This document shows, in pieces, positions 16,635 to 26,376 of a stretch of 64,000 bases of DNA. The notes beneath the pieces are model-generated. The model was given only the letters and a program-made list of their open reading frames with translations, had not been told where the DNA came from and ran no database searches. The DNA lies in the NCBI GenBank assembly GCA_938015435.1, contig CALLPN010000003.1, forward strand, positions 186,001 through 250,000, in the 5' to 3' direction. The DNA is from an uncultured Saprospiraceae bacterium (GTDB lineage Bacteria > Bacteroidota > Bacteroidia > Chitinophagales > Saprospiraceae). The stretch's first letter is position 1. Every line of letters starts with the position of its first letter. A program made the translations under genes and the position numbers.

Positions 16635-17801
16635 TTACATAGATTTTCTTAATTTAATCTTAATTGTCTTCTTGGCACCATTTCGGACTACATCTAGTTT
16701 TACTATGTCACCAACTTTATTAAACTTCATAACACGTTTAATGTCATCTAGTTCATTGATCTGCTCATCATTCACTTTTTTTATGATATCACCTGGCAAT
16801 AATCCTCCGAACTGAGCGGCACTCCCTCTATAGACATCATCAACATAGAATCCGTTGCTTTCGGAAAGGTTAAAATCTTCTTTTATATCTTTTACGTCAT
16901 ATCCTTCGATGCCCAAGTTGACCCTTTCGATGTCTCCATTCTCGATGATATCCTTGATGATAACCTTTGCAAGGTTAGAAGGAATAGCGAAGGAATAGCC
17001 TGCATATACGCCAGTAGGCGTAGCTATCGCAGAATTTATACCTACTAATTTACCTTGATCATTTACTAGTGCGCCTCCACTGTTTCCAGGATTAACCACA
17101 GCATCGGTTTGTATAAATTCTTCAATAGTTTTTTCTCCTTCTATAATGTCTAGATCACGGCCAATCGCACTAATGATACCTGCAGTTACTGTAGATTTAA
17201 GATATCCAAATGGACTTCCAACAGCCAATACCCATTCTCCTACTTGTACTTTGTCACTGTCTGCATATTCTATCTTTGGAAAAGATTCACTTACACCTTC
17301 TATTTTGATAACCGCTAAGTCTGTAGATGGATCCGTACCGATCTTAGTGGCCTTCATTATACGACCATCATTGAGTGTAACATTGATTACATCCGCAAAA
17401 CCTACTACATGATTATTAGTAACGATATAGCCATCTGTAGATATGATAACCCCTGATCCGGATCCACTTTTAGGTCTATGAAAATTATTGCCAAAGAAGT
17501 CTCCACCACCGAAGAAATCATCAAAGGGTGAGCTCCTTCTATTACGTCTAGATTCTTCTTGTCTTTGCATGGCAAGGGTTCTACTTTCTTCTGCGCTGAT
17601 ATGTACTACAGCGTCAGTTGCTATAGCTGAAGCATTCACAAAATCAGTATTTACACCAGGACTTACTACATTAGATGCTCTGACTATTGTGGCGGGTGTA
17701 TTGGTTTCTATTATTGTAGGGGACTCTGTAAGTTGTAGCCCAAAAATAACGACAAGGCCACCGATGACGCCTGCTGCCGTTAGTGATATGATTTGTTTCA
17801 T
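16635..17801 (-). CDS. htrA: HtrA/DegP-family periplasmic serine protease with one PDZ domain
   Basis: The 388 residues begin with a hydrophobic helix (about 4-25) that is a signal peptide or membrane anchor. A linker rich in Arg, Phe and Gly (70-110) precedes the trypsin-like domain (about 110-285). The triad is His131 (TNNHVV), Asp161 (STDLAVIKI) and Ser241 (NPGNSGGAL). A single PDZ domain follows (about 290-385). It should degrade or refold damaged periplasmic proteins. A one-PDZ layout is like DegS or DegQ-short forms rather than DegP. It is monocistronic with a strong terminator behind it. Confidence 0.93.
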   Translation of the reverse strand: MKQIISLTAAGVIGGLVVIFGLQLTESPTIIETNTPATIVRASNVVSPGVNTDFVNASAIATDAVVHISAEESRTLAMQRQEESRRNRRSSPFDDFFGGGDFFGNNFHRPKSGSGSGVIISTDGYIVTNNHVVGFADVINVTLNDGRIMKATKIGTDPSTDLAVIKIEGVSESFPKIEYADSDKVQVGEWVLAVGSPFGYLKSTVTAGIISAIGRDLDIIEGEKTIEEFIQTDAVVNPGNSGGALVNDQGKLVGINSAIATPTGVYAGYSFAIPSNLAKVIIKDIIENGDIERVNLGIEGYDVKDIKEDFNLSESNGFYVDDVYRGSAAQFGGLLPGDIIKKVNDEQINELDDIKRVMKFNKVGDIVKLDVVRNGAKKTIKIKLRKSM

Positions 17802-17983
17802 TGTAAATTGATTTTTAATTTAATCCGATCAGTATACGAATCGATCGTTGATCTAAGAAACGGTATATCGGAGTGATAGTATTATAAGGCATTCGAGTTT
17901 AACATTGTATTAACTGACAGAAAATACTCTCAACAGATTAGTTAAGTTGTTAGAACAAAAATAATTTATTAAACAGATTGTTT

Positions 17984-19054
17984 TTATTCAGTCTCGTCTA
18001 GTCTCCCCTTTAGAATTACACTAGCTCGTATAGGATAATGATCTGAATAGTTGTTTTTGATGAGATTGTAGTTGAGGACATTGAATGATTCATCAGTCAT
18101 AATGTAGTCAATACGGAGAAAAGGAATACGGCCGGCATAAGTACTGGATATACCTAATCCTTTTTCGCAAAATGCATCGGACATTGATTCACTTAAGGTA
18201 CTATAGGTAAAAGAACTTGGAGGGTCGTTAAAATCTCCAGCTAGCAGAATGGGATACGGTGATTTTGCCATGTGTGCCTTTACTTTCTTAGCTTGTTCAC
18301 TTCGTCTGACGTTGGCCTTTTTATATTTGCTCAAAATACCACCGATTCCAGACCAAGTCTCTTTTTCATTAAGATTTACATTGTCCAAAATCTCTACTGC
18401 ATCTAGGGATATATTATTTGAATATAAGTGAGTACTATAAACTCGAATGGTATCTGCGGCAAATATTATATCAGCCCAAACACAGGAATTCGTATTGGTT
18501 CCAAAATCGATTTGCCCTTGATCTCCCATTGGATATTTACTCCAGATAGTTGCTCCCTTTTTTTCTAGTTTGTGTTTATATATGTCTTTGAATCCTTTTT
18601 CAATTATCTCTCTACCAAAGAAACCTGTCTCCTGAGTACAGAGTACATCTATATCATTGTGTCCAGCTATAAATTTTATAAATTCAGCGGATCGAACCTT
18701 TCTTTTTTCTTTGTCTCTCGAGTACGCCCAACCGGCATTTTGGATATTATAGCTCATGACATTAATGACGTGTGGAGAACTATTAATAGTGTTAGAATTG
18801 AAATTAGCAAAGCTCATTAGATAATTCCACCCGATAAGAATACTTACTATACTTAACCAACTTCTACTTGGTTTAGTGATCAACCAATATATTAGAAAAA
18901 TTAAATTGAGAATAAGGAAAACAGGGTAAAACAATCCGAAAAAAGAAAGAGGCCAAAAACTCGAAGGATCTACCATTGGTGATAGATACGACAAAAGTAG
19001 TACTATTGAGACGAGCACATTTATAGACCACAATATTTTACCTAATAGCTTCAC
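17984..19054 (-). CDS. Membrane-anchored endonuclease/exonuclease/phosphatase (EEP) family protein
   Basis: The 356-residue protein has three N-terminal membrane helices (about 6-26, 33-58 and 65-85) and then an EEP domain (about 95-350). The hallmark residues are there: VMSYNIQNAG, VLCTQETGFF (catalytic Glu), LLAGDFNDPP (Asp/Asn) and the final NYSDHYPI (Asp-His). Members cleave phosphodiesters in nucleic acids, phosphoinositides or sphingomyelin; the membrane anchor suggests an envelope substrate, which is inference. It is the last gene in line after the two rhomboids (35-base gap), an order that recurs downstream of mutL in Bacteroidota. Confidence 0.85.
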   Translation of the reverse strand: MKLLGKILWSINVLVSIVLLLSYLSPMVDPSSFWPLSFFGLFYPVFLILNLIFLIYWLITKPSRSWLSIVSILIGWNYLMSFANFNSNTINSSPHVINVMSYNIQNAGWAYSRDKEKRKVRSAEFIKFIAGHNDIDVLCTQETGFFGREIIEKGFKDIYKHKLEKKGATIWSKYPMGDQGQIDFGTNTNSCVWADIIFAADTIRVYSTHLYSNNISLDAVEILDNVNLNEKETWSGIGGILSKYKKANVRRSEQAKKVKAHMAKSPYPILLAGDFNDPPSSFTYSTLSESMSDAFCEKGLGISSTYAGRIPFLRIDYIMTDESFNVLNYNLIKNNYSDHYPIRASVILKGRLDETE

Positions 19055-19089
19055 TTACAGATTATGTTTTTTGTTTTGAATGAGAGTTT

Positions 19090-19983
19090 TTATTTTTTGC
19101 TTGCTCTAAATAATATCTCCTTTTCTTCATCTGTAAGGCTATCGTAACCTTTTACTTTAATTTTATCAAGTATGACATCTACTTGTTTTTGTAGATCGTA
19201 AGATTTCGTAGCTGTCCGTTTCTTTTTAATAGGCCTTTTATTGCTGGCCACGTGTGTAACCTTCAATGGAGTTTTTTTCTTTTTTGGAACCCCATTAAAT
19301 TTATCAGAAACCCAACTAATGGTGTCTTGCATAGGTTCTGTAACATCAGATCCATTACGTAGTTTCCAAACGTAAAATATTCCAAACATTAATCCACCTA
19401 AATGTCCCCATGCACCACCGCTATTTACAGGTCCTTGTGTTCCTAAAACATTTACAAAGATTATTGCTAGAGCAATCCATTTTATTTTTACATCTCCAAG
19501 AAATAAAAGTCTTACAGTGTAGTCAGGTGAAGTCATCGCTGCTGCAGCAACTATACACAATACAGCTGCTGATGCTCCGTGTGCATTGAGAGAAGCTGCA
19601 TTAGCAAATAGATTTGTAGCTATAAAGTAAACAACGGCTCCTGCAAACCCACCAAGAATATATAATGGTAATACTCTTCTATCATTGAGTAGATCTCCGA
19701 CAATACGACCAAACCAATATAGTATCAACATATTAAACGCTACATGCCACATGCCTACATGTGAAAACATATGTGTGACAATAGTCCACGGTCTTGTAAG
19801 TAATTTTAACGGACTAGACGGTAGATATACCCAGTTGCTAAATGAAGTGTATACTGTGGGAGGAACGAAGGCTTTAAATAAAGCCAAAAACATAAATACT
19901 GCAACATTCACAATGATGATGCGAGTAATCATATTTCCAGAATTAAAATTCCGTTTTATATCGTCTATAATAGAAGTCATCAT
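19090..19983 (-). CDS. Rhomboid intramembrane serine protease with DUF6576-type C-terminal domain
   Basis: The 297 residues include a six-helix rhomboid core (about 20-210). The Ser-His dyad is Ser138 (HGASAA) and His194 (WGHLGG), with the oxyanion Asn84 (HVAFNM). A basic linker (about 230-262) leads to a small C-terminal domain (265-297; LDKIKVKGYDSLTDEEKEIL) like DUF6576, found at the end of some Bacteroidota rhomboids. It should cleave membrane helices inside the inner membrane. It lies 10 bases after the second rhomboid gene and 35 bases before the nuclease gene. Confidence 0.9.
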   Translation of the reverse strand: MMTSIIDDIKRNFNSGNMITRIIIVNVAVFMFLALFKAFVPPTVYTSFSNWVYLPSSPLKLLTRPWTIVTHMFSHVGMWHVAFNMLILYWFGRIVGDLLNDRRVLPLYILGGFAGAVVYFIATNLFANAASLNAHGASAAVLCIVAAAAMTSPDYTVRLLFLGDVKIKWIALAIIFVNVLGTQGPVNSGGAWGHLGGLMFGIFYVWKLRNGSDVTEPMQDTISWVSDKFNGVPKKKKTPLKVTHVASNKRPIKKKRTATKSYDLQKQVDVILDKIKVKGYDSLTDEEKEILFRASKK

Positions 19984-19993
19984 AAGTGTGCGG

Positions 19994-20698
19994 CTATCTT
20001 AAGCTTTGCATTTTCCATACAAATCTAATCATTACAAATCCTATTATGGCTCCACCAAGATGTCCCCAATGCGCTACTCCTGATTGAAATCCAGTCACAC
20101 CGGAAAACAATCCTAAAGCAATCAAACCTACAGCTAGAAACTTAGCCTTTATTGGAATTGGAGGAAAGAGAAGCATCAACTTCATATTAGGAAATAATGT
20201 TGCGAATGCAATAAGTACTCCATACACAGCACCAGAAGCTCCTAGTATACTCCCATTAAGTACATAATTTAATTCACCTAATTGTCCATTCCAATTTCTT
20301 CCACTATTCAAAATGGAGAGTCCTTCTGTAGCTACTTGAGTAACTTGATCAGGATCCAAAGCGGCAATCATTCCTTGGTATTCGAACCACTTGATACCCA
20401 TATGTAATATTACAGCACCAAGACCACTGAAAAAATAGAGTTGTATAAACTTCTTAGCTCCGAGTACTTGTTCCACTAATGGACCTAAGAAAAACAGTGT
20501 CATCATATTGAATAGTAAATGCTGGAAATCAGCATGCATGAACATATTAGTGATAATTTGATACGGCTCGAAGTGATTTGATAAAGGAAAGTACATATTC
20601 CCTAAACTTTTTATCTCTTCTGGTAATGCTTGTGTACCAAAGAATATGATCACATTAATGATCAGTAAATTTTTAACTACGTCTGTTATTCTTCCCAT
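19994..20698 (-). CDS. Rhomboid intramembrane serine protease, minimal form
   Basis: The 234-residue protein is a bare six-helix rhomboid. The catalytic Ser155 is in GASGAVYG, His213 in WGHLGG, and Asn64 in HLLFNM, so it should be active. It has a longer loop (about 105-150) between helices 3 and 4 than the neighbouring rhomboid, and no C-terminal domain. The gene starts one base after the mutL stop and ends 10 bases before the second rhomboid, so all are probably one operon. Having two different rhomboids side by side suggests different substrates or a paired role (inference). Confidence 0.92.
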   Translation of the reverse strand: MGRITDVVKNLLIINVIIFFGTQALPEEIKSLGNMYFPLSNHFEPYQIITNMFMHADFQHLLFNMMTLFFLGPLVEQVLGAKKFIQLYFFSGLGAVILHMGIKWFEYQGMIAALDPDQVTQVATEGLSILNSGRNWNGQLGELNYVLNGSILGASGAVYGVLIAFATLFPNMKLMLLFPPIPIKAKFLAVGLIALGLFSGVTGFQSGVAHWGHLGGAIIGFVMIRFVWKMQSLR

Positions 20699-20699
20699 A

Positions 20700-22517
20700 T
20701 TATGTGGTAAAACGTTTTAGTAAGTCATCTAATTCCATGGTGATGAAGCATTTTCGACCATTGGGGCTTTTATATGGAACAGTACAAGCAAACAATTGAT
20801 CAACTAATTCGTGCATTTCGTCCGCTTGCAGAGATTTACCTCGTTTGATGCATGCTGCATTTGCCATTGAGCGAGCGAGATTTCGATCGATTCCTAGCTG
20901 TAATTCCATATTAGAGTGATACTGCTGGAGTAATGTTTCTAGTAGTTTTTCTGGGGATTGATTATCTAAGCCCACAGGTAATCCATGTATGATGAAGCTA
21001 TTTTTACCGAAATGTTCTATTTCAAATCCGATAGCATTTACCTTATGCAAAATATCATGAAGAAGTGTAGCATCTGCTGGAGTAACGTCCATAGATATAG
21101 GGAAAAGTTGCTTCTGTGACATCCCTACATGTTGCTTGAGTTGCTCAAGGTACCCTTCATATAAGATACGTTCGTGAGCTGCTTGCTGATCTATCAAAAG
21201 GAAACCAGATTTGATCTGATTGACTATATAGGTATTATGTATCTGGTATGGATCTTTACGAGACTTACTCGCCATGACTACAGGCTGATCTTCATCTTGG
21301 TTCATGAGATTGCTCTCTACCGTAATGGCGTGATCTTGATTGGCATTGGCTTGTAGGCCCTGATATAAATCCTCCCAAGAACTGATGTTATCTTTTTGTT
21401 GGTCAGTCAGCTTTGGTCCGCGTGATATTCCACCACTTTGCTCTCTTTCTACACCATCACTTCGCATATCGTGCGTCATTCGGCTAGAGAAGTTGGAGTC
21501 CATACCAAAATCTAGAGTGGGTGTAACTGTATATGCACCGAGCGCATGCTTGACAGATACTTTTACAAAATTATATATCAGTCTCTCTTCTTCGAACTTG
21601 ATTTCAGTCTTGGTGGGGTGTACATTGATATCTATCATCGATGGTGACAGCTCTAAGAATATCACATAGAATGCGTAATTGTCCTTAGGGATTAGCTCGT
21701 CATACGCTAATCGAATTGCATGATTGAGATAGTTACTTTTAATAAATCGCTTATTGACAAAAATGTATTGGTCGCCTTTCTTTTTCTTAGCCGCTTCTGG
21801 CTTGGATATAAATCCTGAGAGTTTTAATATATCAGTGTCTTCGCTTACAGGAACCAGCTTGTTATTGGCATTTTTGCCAAATATACCTACGATACGCTGC
21901 CGGAGATTAGCAGGAGGTAGATGATAGACTTCATTACCATTGTGATACATAGTAAAAAATATATCAGGATGCGCTAAAGCCAATCTATTGAACTGGTCCA
22001 TAATATGACGGAGCTCAACAGGATCAGACTTCAAAAACTTGCGCCTAGCGGGTACATTGTAAAAGAGGTTTTTTACCGAAAAACTAGTACCGACATGAGT
22101 TTCTATAGGTTCTTGTTTCTTTACTTTCGATCCCTCTATCAGTATGCGTGTGCCTAATTCATCATCTTGAGGTTTTGTGAGCATTTCTACCTTGGCAATA
22201 GCTGCAATAGAAGCTAGAGCTTCCCCGCGAAAACCCATAGAGCTAATACTAAACAGATCGTTAGCTTCTCGGATTTTAGAAGTAGCATGTCTCTCGAAGC
22301 TCATACGAGCATCGGTGGCAGTCATACCTTTTCCGTTATCTAGTACTTGTATGAGTGTTTTACCGGCTTCTTTTATGATGAGTTTGATCTCTTTGGCACC
22401 TGCATCAAGCGCGTTTTCCATTAGCTCTTTCACTACAGACGCAGGCCGCTGGATTACTTCTCCGGCAGCGATCTGATTGGCTATTGAGTCAGGAAGGAGC
22501 TGAATGATATCAGCCAT
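20700..22517 (-). CDS. mutL: DNA mismatch repair protein MutL
   Basis: The 605 residues have an N-terminal GHKL ATPase (about 1-330) with IAAGEVIQRP, ELMENALDAGA, DNGKGM, and FRGEALASIA. A variable linker follows (about 330-420), then the C-terminal dimer domain (about 425-605). The C-terminal motifs of endonuclease-type MutL are partly visible: LLIDQQAAHERILYE, AACIKRGK and CPNGRK-like PYKSPNGRKC. A clear DQHAxxExxxE pattern is here DQQAAHERILYE. It couples MutS mismatch recognition to strand removal. It is the first gene of the mutL-rhomboid-rhomboid-EEP group. Confidence 0.96.
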   Translation of the reverse strand: MADIIQLLPDSIANQIAAGEVIQRPASVVKELMENALDAGAKEIKLIIKEAGKTLIQVLDNGKGMTATDARMSFERHATSKIREANDLFSISSMGFRGEALASIAAIAKVEMLTKPQDDELGTRILIEGSKVKKQEPIETHVGTSFSVKNLFYNVPARRKFLKSDPVELRHIMDQFNRLALAHPDIFFTMYHNGNEVYHLPPANLRQRIVGIFGKNANNKLVPVSEDTDILKLSGFISKPEAAKKKKGDQYIFVNKRFIKSNYLNHAIRLAYDELIPKDNYAFYVIFLELSPSMIDINVHPTKTEIKFEEERLIYNFVKVSVKHALGAYTVTPTLDFGMDSNFSSRMTHDMRSDGVEREQSGGISRGPKLTDQQKDNISSWEDLYQGLQANANQDHAITVESNLMNQDEDQPVVMASKSRKDPYQIHNTYIVNQIKSGFLLIDQQAAHERILYEGYLEQLKQHVGMSQKQLFPISMDVTPADATLLHDILHKVNAIGFEIEHFGKNSFIIHGLPVGLDNQSPEKLLETLLQQYHSNMELQLGIDRNLARSMANAACIKRGKSLQADEMHELVDQLFACTVPYKSPNGRKCFITMELDDLLKRFTT

Positions 22518-22637
22518 ACGTTTTCGTTTTACAGTTTTATAAATTCACATATACCAGATTATAAGGCTTTTCAACCTGTATAATGGTCGTTTTTGATGAT
22601 CATAAATTATTGGATCAAGCTGCAAGATACATCAGTC

Positions 22638-22645
22638 CAAAGGTA
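22638..22645 (-). promoter_or_regulatory. Bacteroidota -7 box for the mutL operon
   Basis: On the minus strand the sequence reads TACCTTTG, an exact TAnnTTTG, 121 bases before the mutL ATG. The leader would be about 115 nt. Confidence 0.4.
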
Positions 22646-22788
22646 TATTCTAAGGTTTTGCACTAAGGTATTAGACATTGTTTCAACAATTGAATGTATA
22701 GGTATGCAAACCACACATCAAATTAATTTCTATATAATAAACTTACATACATAAAATAAGGCTAATTTCGCGGATTAATTCTATTCAT

Positions 22789-24939
22789 ATGCATTATCCA
22801 GAACGTTACCTAGTTACCGCTGCACTTCCTTATGCTAACGGCCCTTTACATATAGGTCACTTAGCTGGTGCGTATATTCCGGCGGATATCTATGTGAGGT
22901 TTCAAAGGATGATGGGTAAAGACATAGCCTATATCTGTGGATCGGACGAAAACGGAGCCGCAATCACACTTAGAGCTTTGAAGGAAGGAAAGAAACCTGA
23001 GGATATTGTAAATGAGTATGATGCTATCTTTCGTAAATCCTTCAAAGAAATGGGGATCTCTTTTGATATGTTTCATAGGACATCAGACCCTTCACACCAC
23101 GAGACGGCTCAAGAGTTTTTCAAGACGTTATATGATCAAGGAGAATTTAAAGAGGAAGTGTCTGAGCAATATTACGACGAAGAGGCTAATCAATTTTTAG
23201 CAGACAGGTATATCAAAGGTACATGTCCTAAGTGTAGCTATGATGCTGCATATGGAGATCAATGTGAAAACTGTGGATCTACACTTAGTCCAACAGAACT
23301 AATAGAACCTAAGTCAACGATTACTGGTTCAGAGCCAGTAATGAAAGAAACAAAGCATTGGTATCTACCTCTAGACAAGTACGAAGGGTGGCTCCGTGAA
23401 TGGATCACTGACGGTACTGTAGATGGTGAAGAAATGCATGATCCTTCAAAATGGAAAAATCATGTACTCGGACAATGTAAGTCTTGGCTGGATGGCGGTC
23501 TATTACCAAGGTCTATGACCAGAGATCTGGATTGGGGAGTAGATGTACCAAAATCAATAGAAGGCTCAGAAGGAAAAAAATTGTACGTTTGGATGGATGC
23601 GCCAATTGGCTATATCTCGGCTACCAAAGAGTGGGCTAAGAAAAACGGTAAAAACTGGGAAGATTACTGGAAAGACGATAAAAGTGAATTGATACATTTC
23701 ATCGGAAAAGATAATATCGTTTTCCACTGTTTGATTTTTCCATCTATACTAAAGGCACATGGAGGATATATCCTTCCTAAAAATGTACCCGCCAATCAAT
23801 TTATGAATCTTGAGGGAGATAAAATCTCTACATCTCGTAATTGGGCAGTATGGGTGCATGAATATCTAGAAGATTTCCAAGGACAACAAGACGAACTCAG
23901 ATACTACCTTATCAAGAATATGCCTGAGCTTAAGGATAGTGAATTTACTTGGTCAGGATTCCAAGAGATGAACAATAATGAGTTAGTAAATAACTTAGCC
24001 AATTTTGTCAATCGTGTTATCGTTCTTACTCACAAATATTACGATGGTGTAGTACCTGATTTTGATGAAGATCTGATGATCGTCGGACCAGAAGGTGAAG
24101 CCGAGACTGCATTTCATGACAGTGAGATTCTTAGACTCTTCGATGATGTACATGTATTATGTCAGCATATAAGAGATTATGATTTTAGAGCGGCTTTAAG
24201 CCAGTTGATGTCTATCTCATCTAAGGGTAATCAGATCTTACAGTTTAACGAACCTTGGAAACTACAGAAGACTGATCCTGAGACTGTGAAAGTTGTAATG
24301 AATTTAGCATTGCATTATGTAGCAGTGTTGAGTACGGTGATGAGACCATTCCTTCCGTTTACATCAGATAAGTTACAAGGGATGCTTAATCTAGATGTGA
24401 TCAAAGAAGAAGATGAAATGCTATCGATGCTTGATCTATTAGCAGCAGGAGAACTACTCTTCCCTAGTGGGCATAAGATCGGTGAACCAACACATTTATT
24501 CAGTAGAATAGATGACACTGTAATCGCAGCACAAAAGGCTAAACTTGTAAAAACTGTGGAAGAAACACCAGCAGTAGCTGCTACAGTAATAGTAGAACCT
24601 TCTCCAATAAAAGATGAAATCGCTTTCGATGATTTCATGAAAATGGATATCAGAACAGCTACAATATTAACAGCCGAAAAAGTTAAAAAAGCGGATAAGC
24701 TTCTCAAGCTTGAAGTAGATATGGGATCTGAGAAACGCACAGTTGTGTCAGGTATCGCAGAACACTATAGTCCTGAGGAGGTGATCGGAAAGCGTGTATC
24801 TATTCTAGCGAATCTTGCACCAAGAAAGATCAGAGGCGTAGAGTCTAAAGGAATGATCTTAATGGCAGAAGACGCAAATGGAAAACTTAGTTTTGTCAGT
24901 CCAGAAGATGGATGGCAGAATGGAGCTACTGTGAGATAA
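22789..24939 (+). CDS. metG: Methionyl-tRNA synthetase with C-terminal tRNA-binding domain
   Basis: The 716-residue class I synthetase has the HIGH motif at 21-24, a CPKC/CENC zinc knuckle at about 145-165, and the KMSKS signature as KISTS near residue 345. An anticodon-binding helical domain follows. A linker rich in Ala/Val (about 585-605) leads to an EMAP/Trbp111-type OB-fold (about 610-716; DFMKMDIRTATI, KLLKLEVDMG, RKIRGVESKGM). The enzyme charges tRNA-Met. The fused tRNA-binding domain promotes dimerisation and tRNA capture. A near-match -7 box TAATTTCG lies at 22763-22770. Confidence 0.97.
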   Translation: MHYPERYLVTAALPYANGPLHIGHLAGAYIPADIYVRFQRMMGKDIAYICGSDENGAAITLRALKEGKKPEDIVNEYDAIFRKSFKEMGISFDMFHRTSDPSHHETAQEFFKTLYDQGEFKEEVSEQYYDEEANQFLADRYIKGTCPKCSYDAAYGDQCENCGSTLSPTELIEPKSTITGSEPVMKETKHWYLPLDKYEGWLREWITDGTVDGEEMHDPSKWKNHVLGQCKSWLDGGLLPRSMTRDLDWGVDVPKSIEGSEGKKLYVWMDAPIGYISATKEWAKKNGKNWEDYWKDDKSELIHFIGKDNIVFHCLIFPSILKAHGGYILPKNVPANQFMNLEGDKISTSRNWAVWVHEYLEDFQGQQDELRYYLIKNMPELKDSEFTWSGFQEMNNNELVNNLANFVNRVIVLTHKYYDGVVPDFDEDLMIVGPEGEAETAFHDSEILRLFDDVHVLCQHIRDYDFRAALSQLMSISSKGNQILQFNEPWKLQKTDPETVKVVMNLALHYVAVLSTVMRPFLPFTSDKLQGMLNLDVIKEEDEMLSMLDLLAAGELLFPSGHKIGEPTHLFSRIDDTVIAAQKAKLVKTVEETPAVAATVIVEPSPIKDEIAFDDFMKMDIRTATILTAEKVKKADKLLKLEVDMGSEKRTVVSGIAEHYSPEEVIGKRVSILANLAPRKIRGVESKGMILMAEDANGKLSFVSPEDGWQNGATVR

Positions 24940-25168
24940 TGAGTTAGTGTCAACGAATGTTGCTCAACGGTTTGGCTTAATACTCTTTTGAAGTGATCGG
25001 TAAGCTCATAGAGATTGATGAGCACGATTTTCAGTTTACTATTCTAGTAGAAAGGAACAATAATTATTATCAGAGATAACGATATGTTCGTTTAATTTTA
25101 CGATTTATGAGAGTGTGATTTTCTTCTTTGCAATCTCTCCATGTAGTCGCGCTGACCAATCAGAAAAC

Positions 25169-25867
25169 CTATTCATTGGCAATCGCAATAGTATACATTG
25201 AGATCTTCACATTTGGATATATTTTTTTCAAAGCCAAAGCACAAGCCTCTAGTGTGGCACCAGTAGTAACTACGTCATCAACGAGCAATATATGCTTCTC
25301 ATTGAGATCAATGTCAGGCGTTACGAAGAATGATTTTTCTACATTCTCTATTCGTTCGATACGAGATTTTTTCGTTTGTGAAGAAGTGTTTTTGATCTTT
25401 AATAATATATCTACGCGATACGGAATATTCGAATATTCAGAAAGGCCTTTGGCGAAAGCTTCACACTGATTATATCCTCTGATGCTCTCTTTAACTTTAT
25501 GTAAAGGTACAGGGATAATGATATCTATATCATTAAAGTAGTCTACATCTTCGACAATTTCTGCTGCCATTTTACCTAAGAAAACGCCAATAAAAAACTT
25601 TCCTCGGTACTTGAGTTTGTGCAGTAGTTCTTGCACGACACCTTCTTTTCGGAAGTTAATATAGGCGGCACCTTTTTCTATTTTGACTCTCCCTAGAAAG
25701 TGATTTGTAAATCTGTTATTGGCAATCTTATGATGGTCCGTAATAGGTAAACTATACATACAATCTGTACAAAGAAGATTTTCATGACTGAGGCGATTAT
25801 TACATCCGGCGCAGGTCTCTGGAAAGAGATTCTTGATTATGCTTTTTAAAGCGGTTTGTGCATTCAT
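25169..25867 (-). CDS. comF: ComF-family phosphoribosyltransferase-like protein
   Basis: The 232 residues start with a Cys4 zinc-binding segment (Cys19, Cys22, Cys33 and Cys36). A type I phosphoribosyltransferase domain follows, with the PRPP loop HILLVDDVVTTGAT (about 196-209). ComF-type proteins are linked to uptake of transforming DNA. In Helicobacter and Bacillus they act with PriA/ComFA, but in many bacteria the role is unknown. The gene is single: metG lies behind it in the opposite direction and feoA is divergent. Confidence 0.9.
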   Translation of the reverse strand: MNAQTALKSIIKNLFPETCAGCNNRLSHENLLCTDCMYSLPITDHHKIANNRFTNHFLGRVKIEKGAAYINFRKEGVVQELLHKLKYRGKFFIGVFLGKMAAEIVEDVDYFNDIDIIIPVPLHKVKESIRGYNQCEAFAKGLSEYSNIPYRVDILLKIKNTSSQTKKSRIERIENVEKSFFVTPDIDLNEKHILLVDDVVTTGATLEACALALKKIYPNVKISMYTIAIANE

Positions 25868-26104
25868 TGGATTAAGGTATAAGTTTTTGGAGTAATAGTC
25901 AATAGTCGTTCTTTGTTTATATAAAATAGTAGAAACATTTGGAATTGGCTTCTTAGCATCCTTTAATATCCTTAAAGGAAGAATGTGTTTAATAATTACT
26001 TGGATGAATTTTGATATGGCATTCGGTTAAAGCCTCGAATACGCAGTGCTGAGACATTCCAGAATATTCATATAATAAAGCCTCTAAAATCAACCAATTA
26101 CGAT

Positions 26105-26112
26105 TACCTTTG
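26105..26112 (+). promoter_or_regulatory. Bacteroidota -7 box for feoAB
   Basis: TACCTTTG is an exact TAnnTTTG match 37 bases before the FeoA ATG at 26149. It overlaps an in-frame TTG at 26110, which argues against that TTG as the start. I see no Fur-like palindrome that I could defend. Confidence 0.55.
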
Positions 26113-26148
26113 TTATCTACATTAAGTCTAAATAAGACAAATAAAATA

Positions 26149-26373
26149 ATGACAGTCTACGATCTAAGAGAGGGCCAATCAGCATTAATCAAAAGTATAC
26201 TTACAGATAGTTATACTTGTAAGCTGCTGACGCTAGGATTATTACCTAAGTCCAAGGTGACATATGTAAGATCAGCACCATTAGGTGGAGCAAGATACCT
26301 CAAGATAGACGATCACTATGTGGCCATTAGAGAAGAGGAAGCAAAGACGATCCTCATTGAAGAAGTAATGTAA
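26149..26373 (+). CDS. feoA: Ferrous iron transport protein A
   Basis: The 74 residues form an SH3-like FeoA domain, with the typical opening VYDLREGQSALIKSI and the LLTLGLLPKSKV segment. FeoA is a small cytoplasmic partner needed for FeoB-mediated iron(II) uptake. I chose the ATG at 26149 because an earlier in-frame TTG (26110) overlaps the -7 box. feoB starts 3 bases after the stop, so the two are translated from one mRNA. Confidence 0.92.
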   Translation: MTVYDLREGQSALIKSILTDSYTCKLLTLGLLPKSKVTYVRSAPLGGARYLKIDDHYVAIREEEAKTILIEEVM

Positions 26374-26376
26374 ACT

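Noticed and set aside
25128-25469. A 113-codon plus-strand open frame opposite comF
   Set aside because: It overlaps the well-supported ComF gene over almost its whole length on the other strand.
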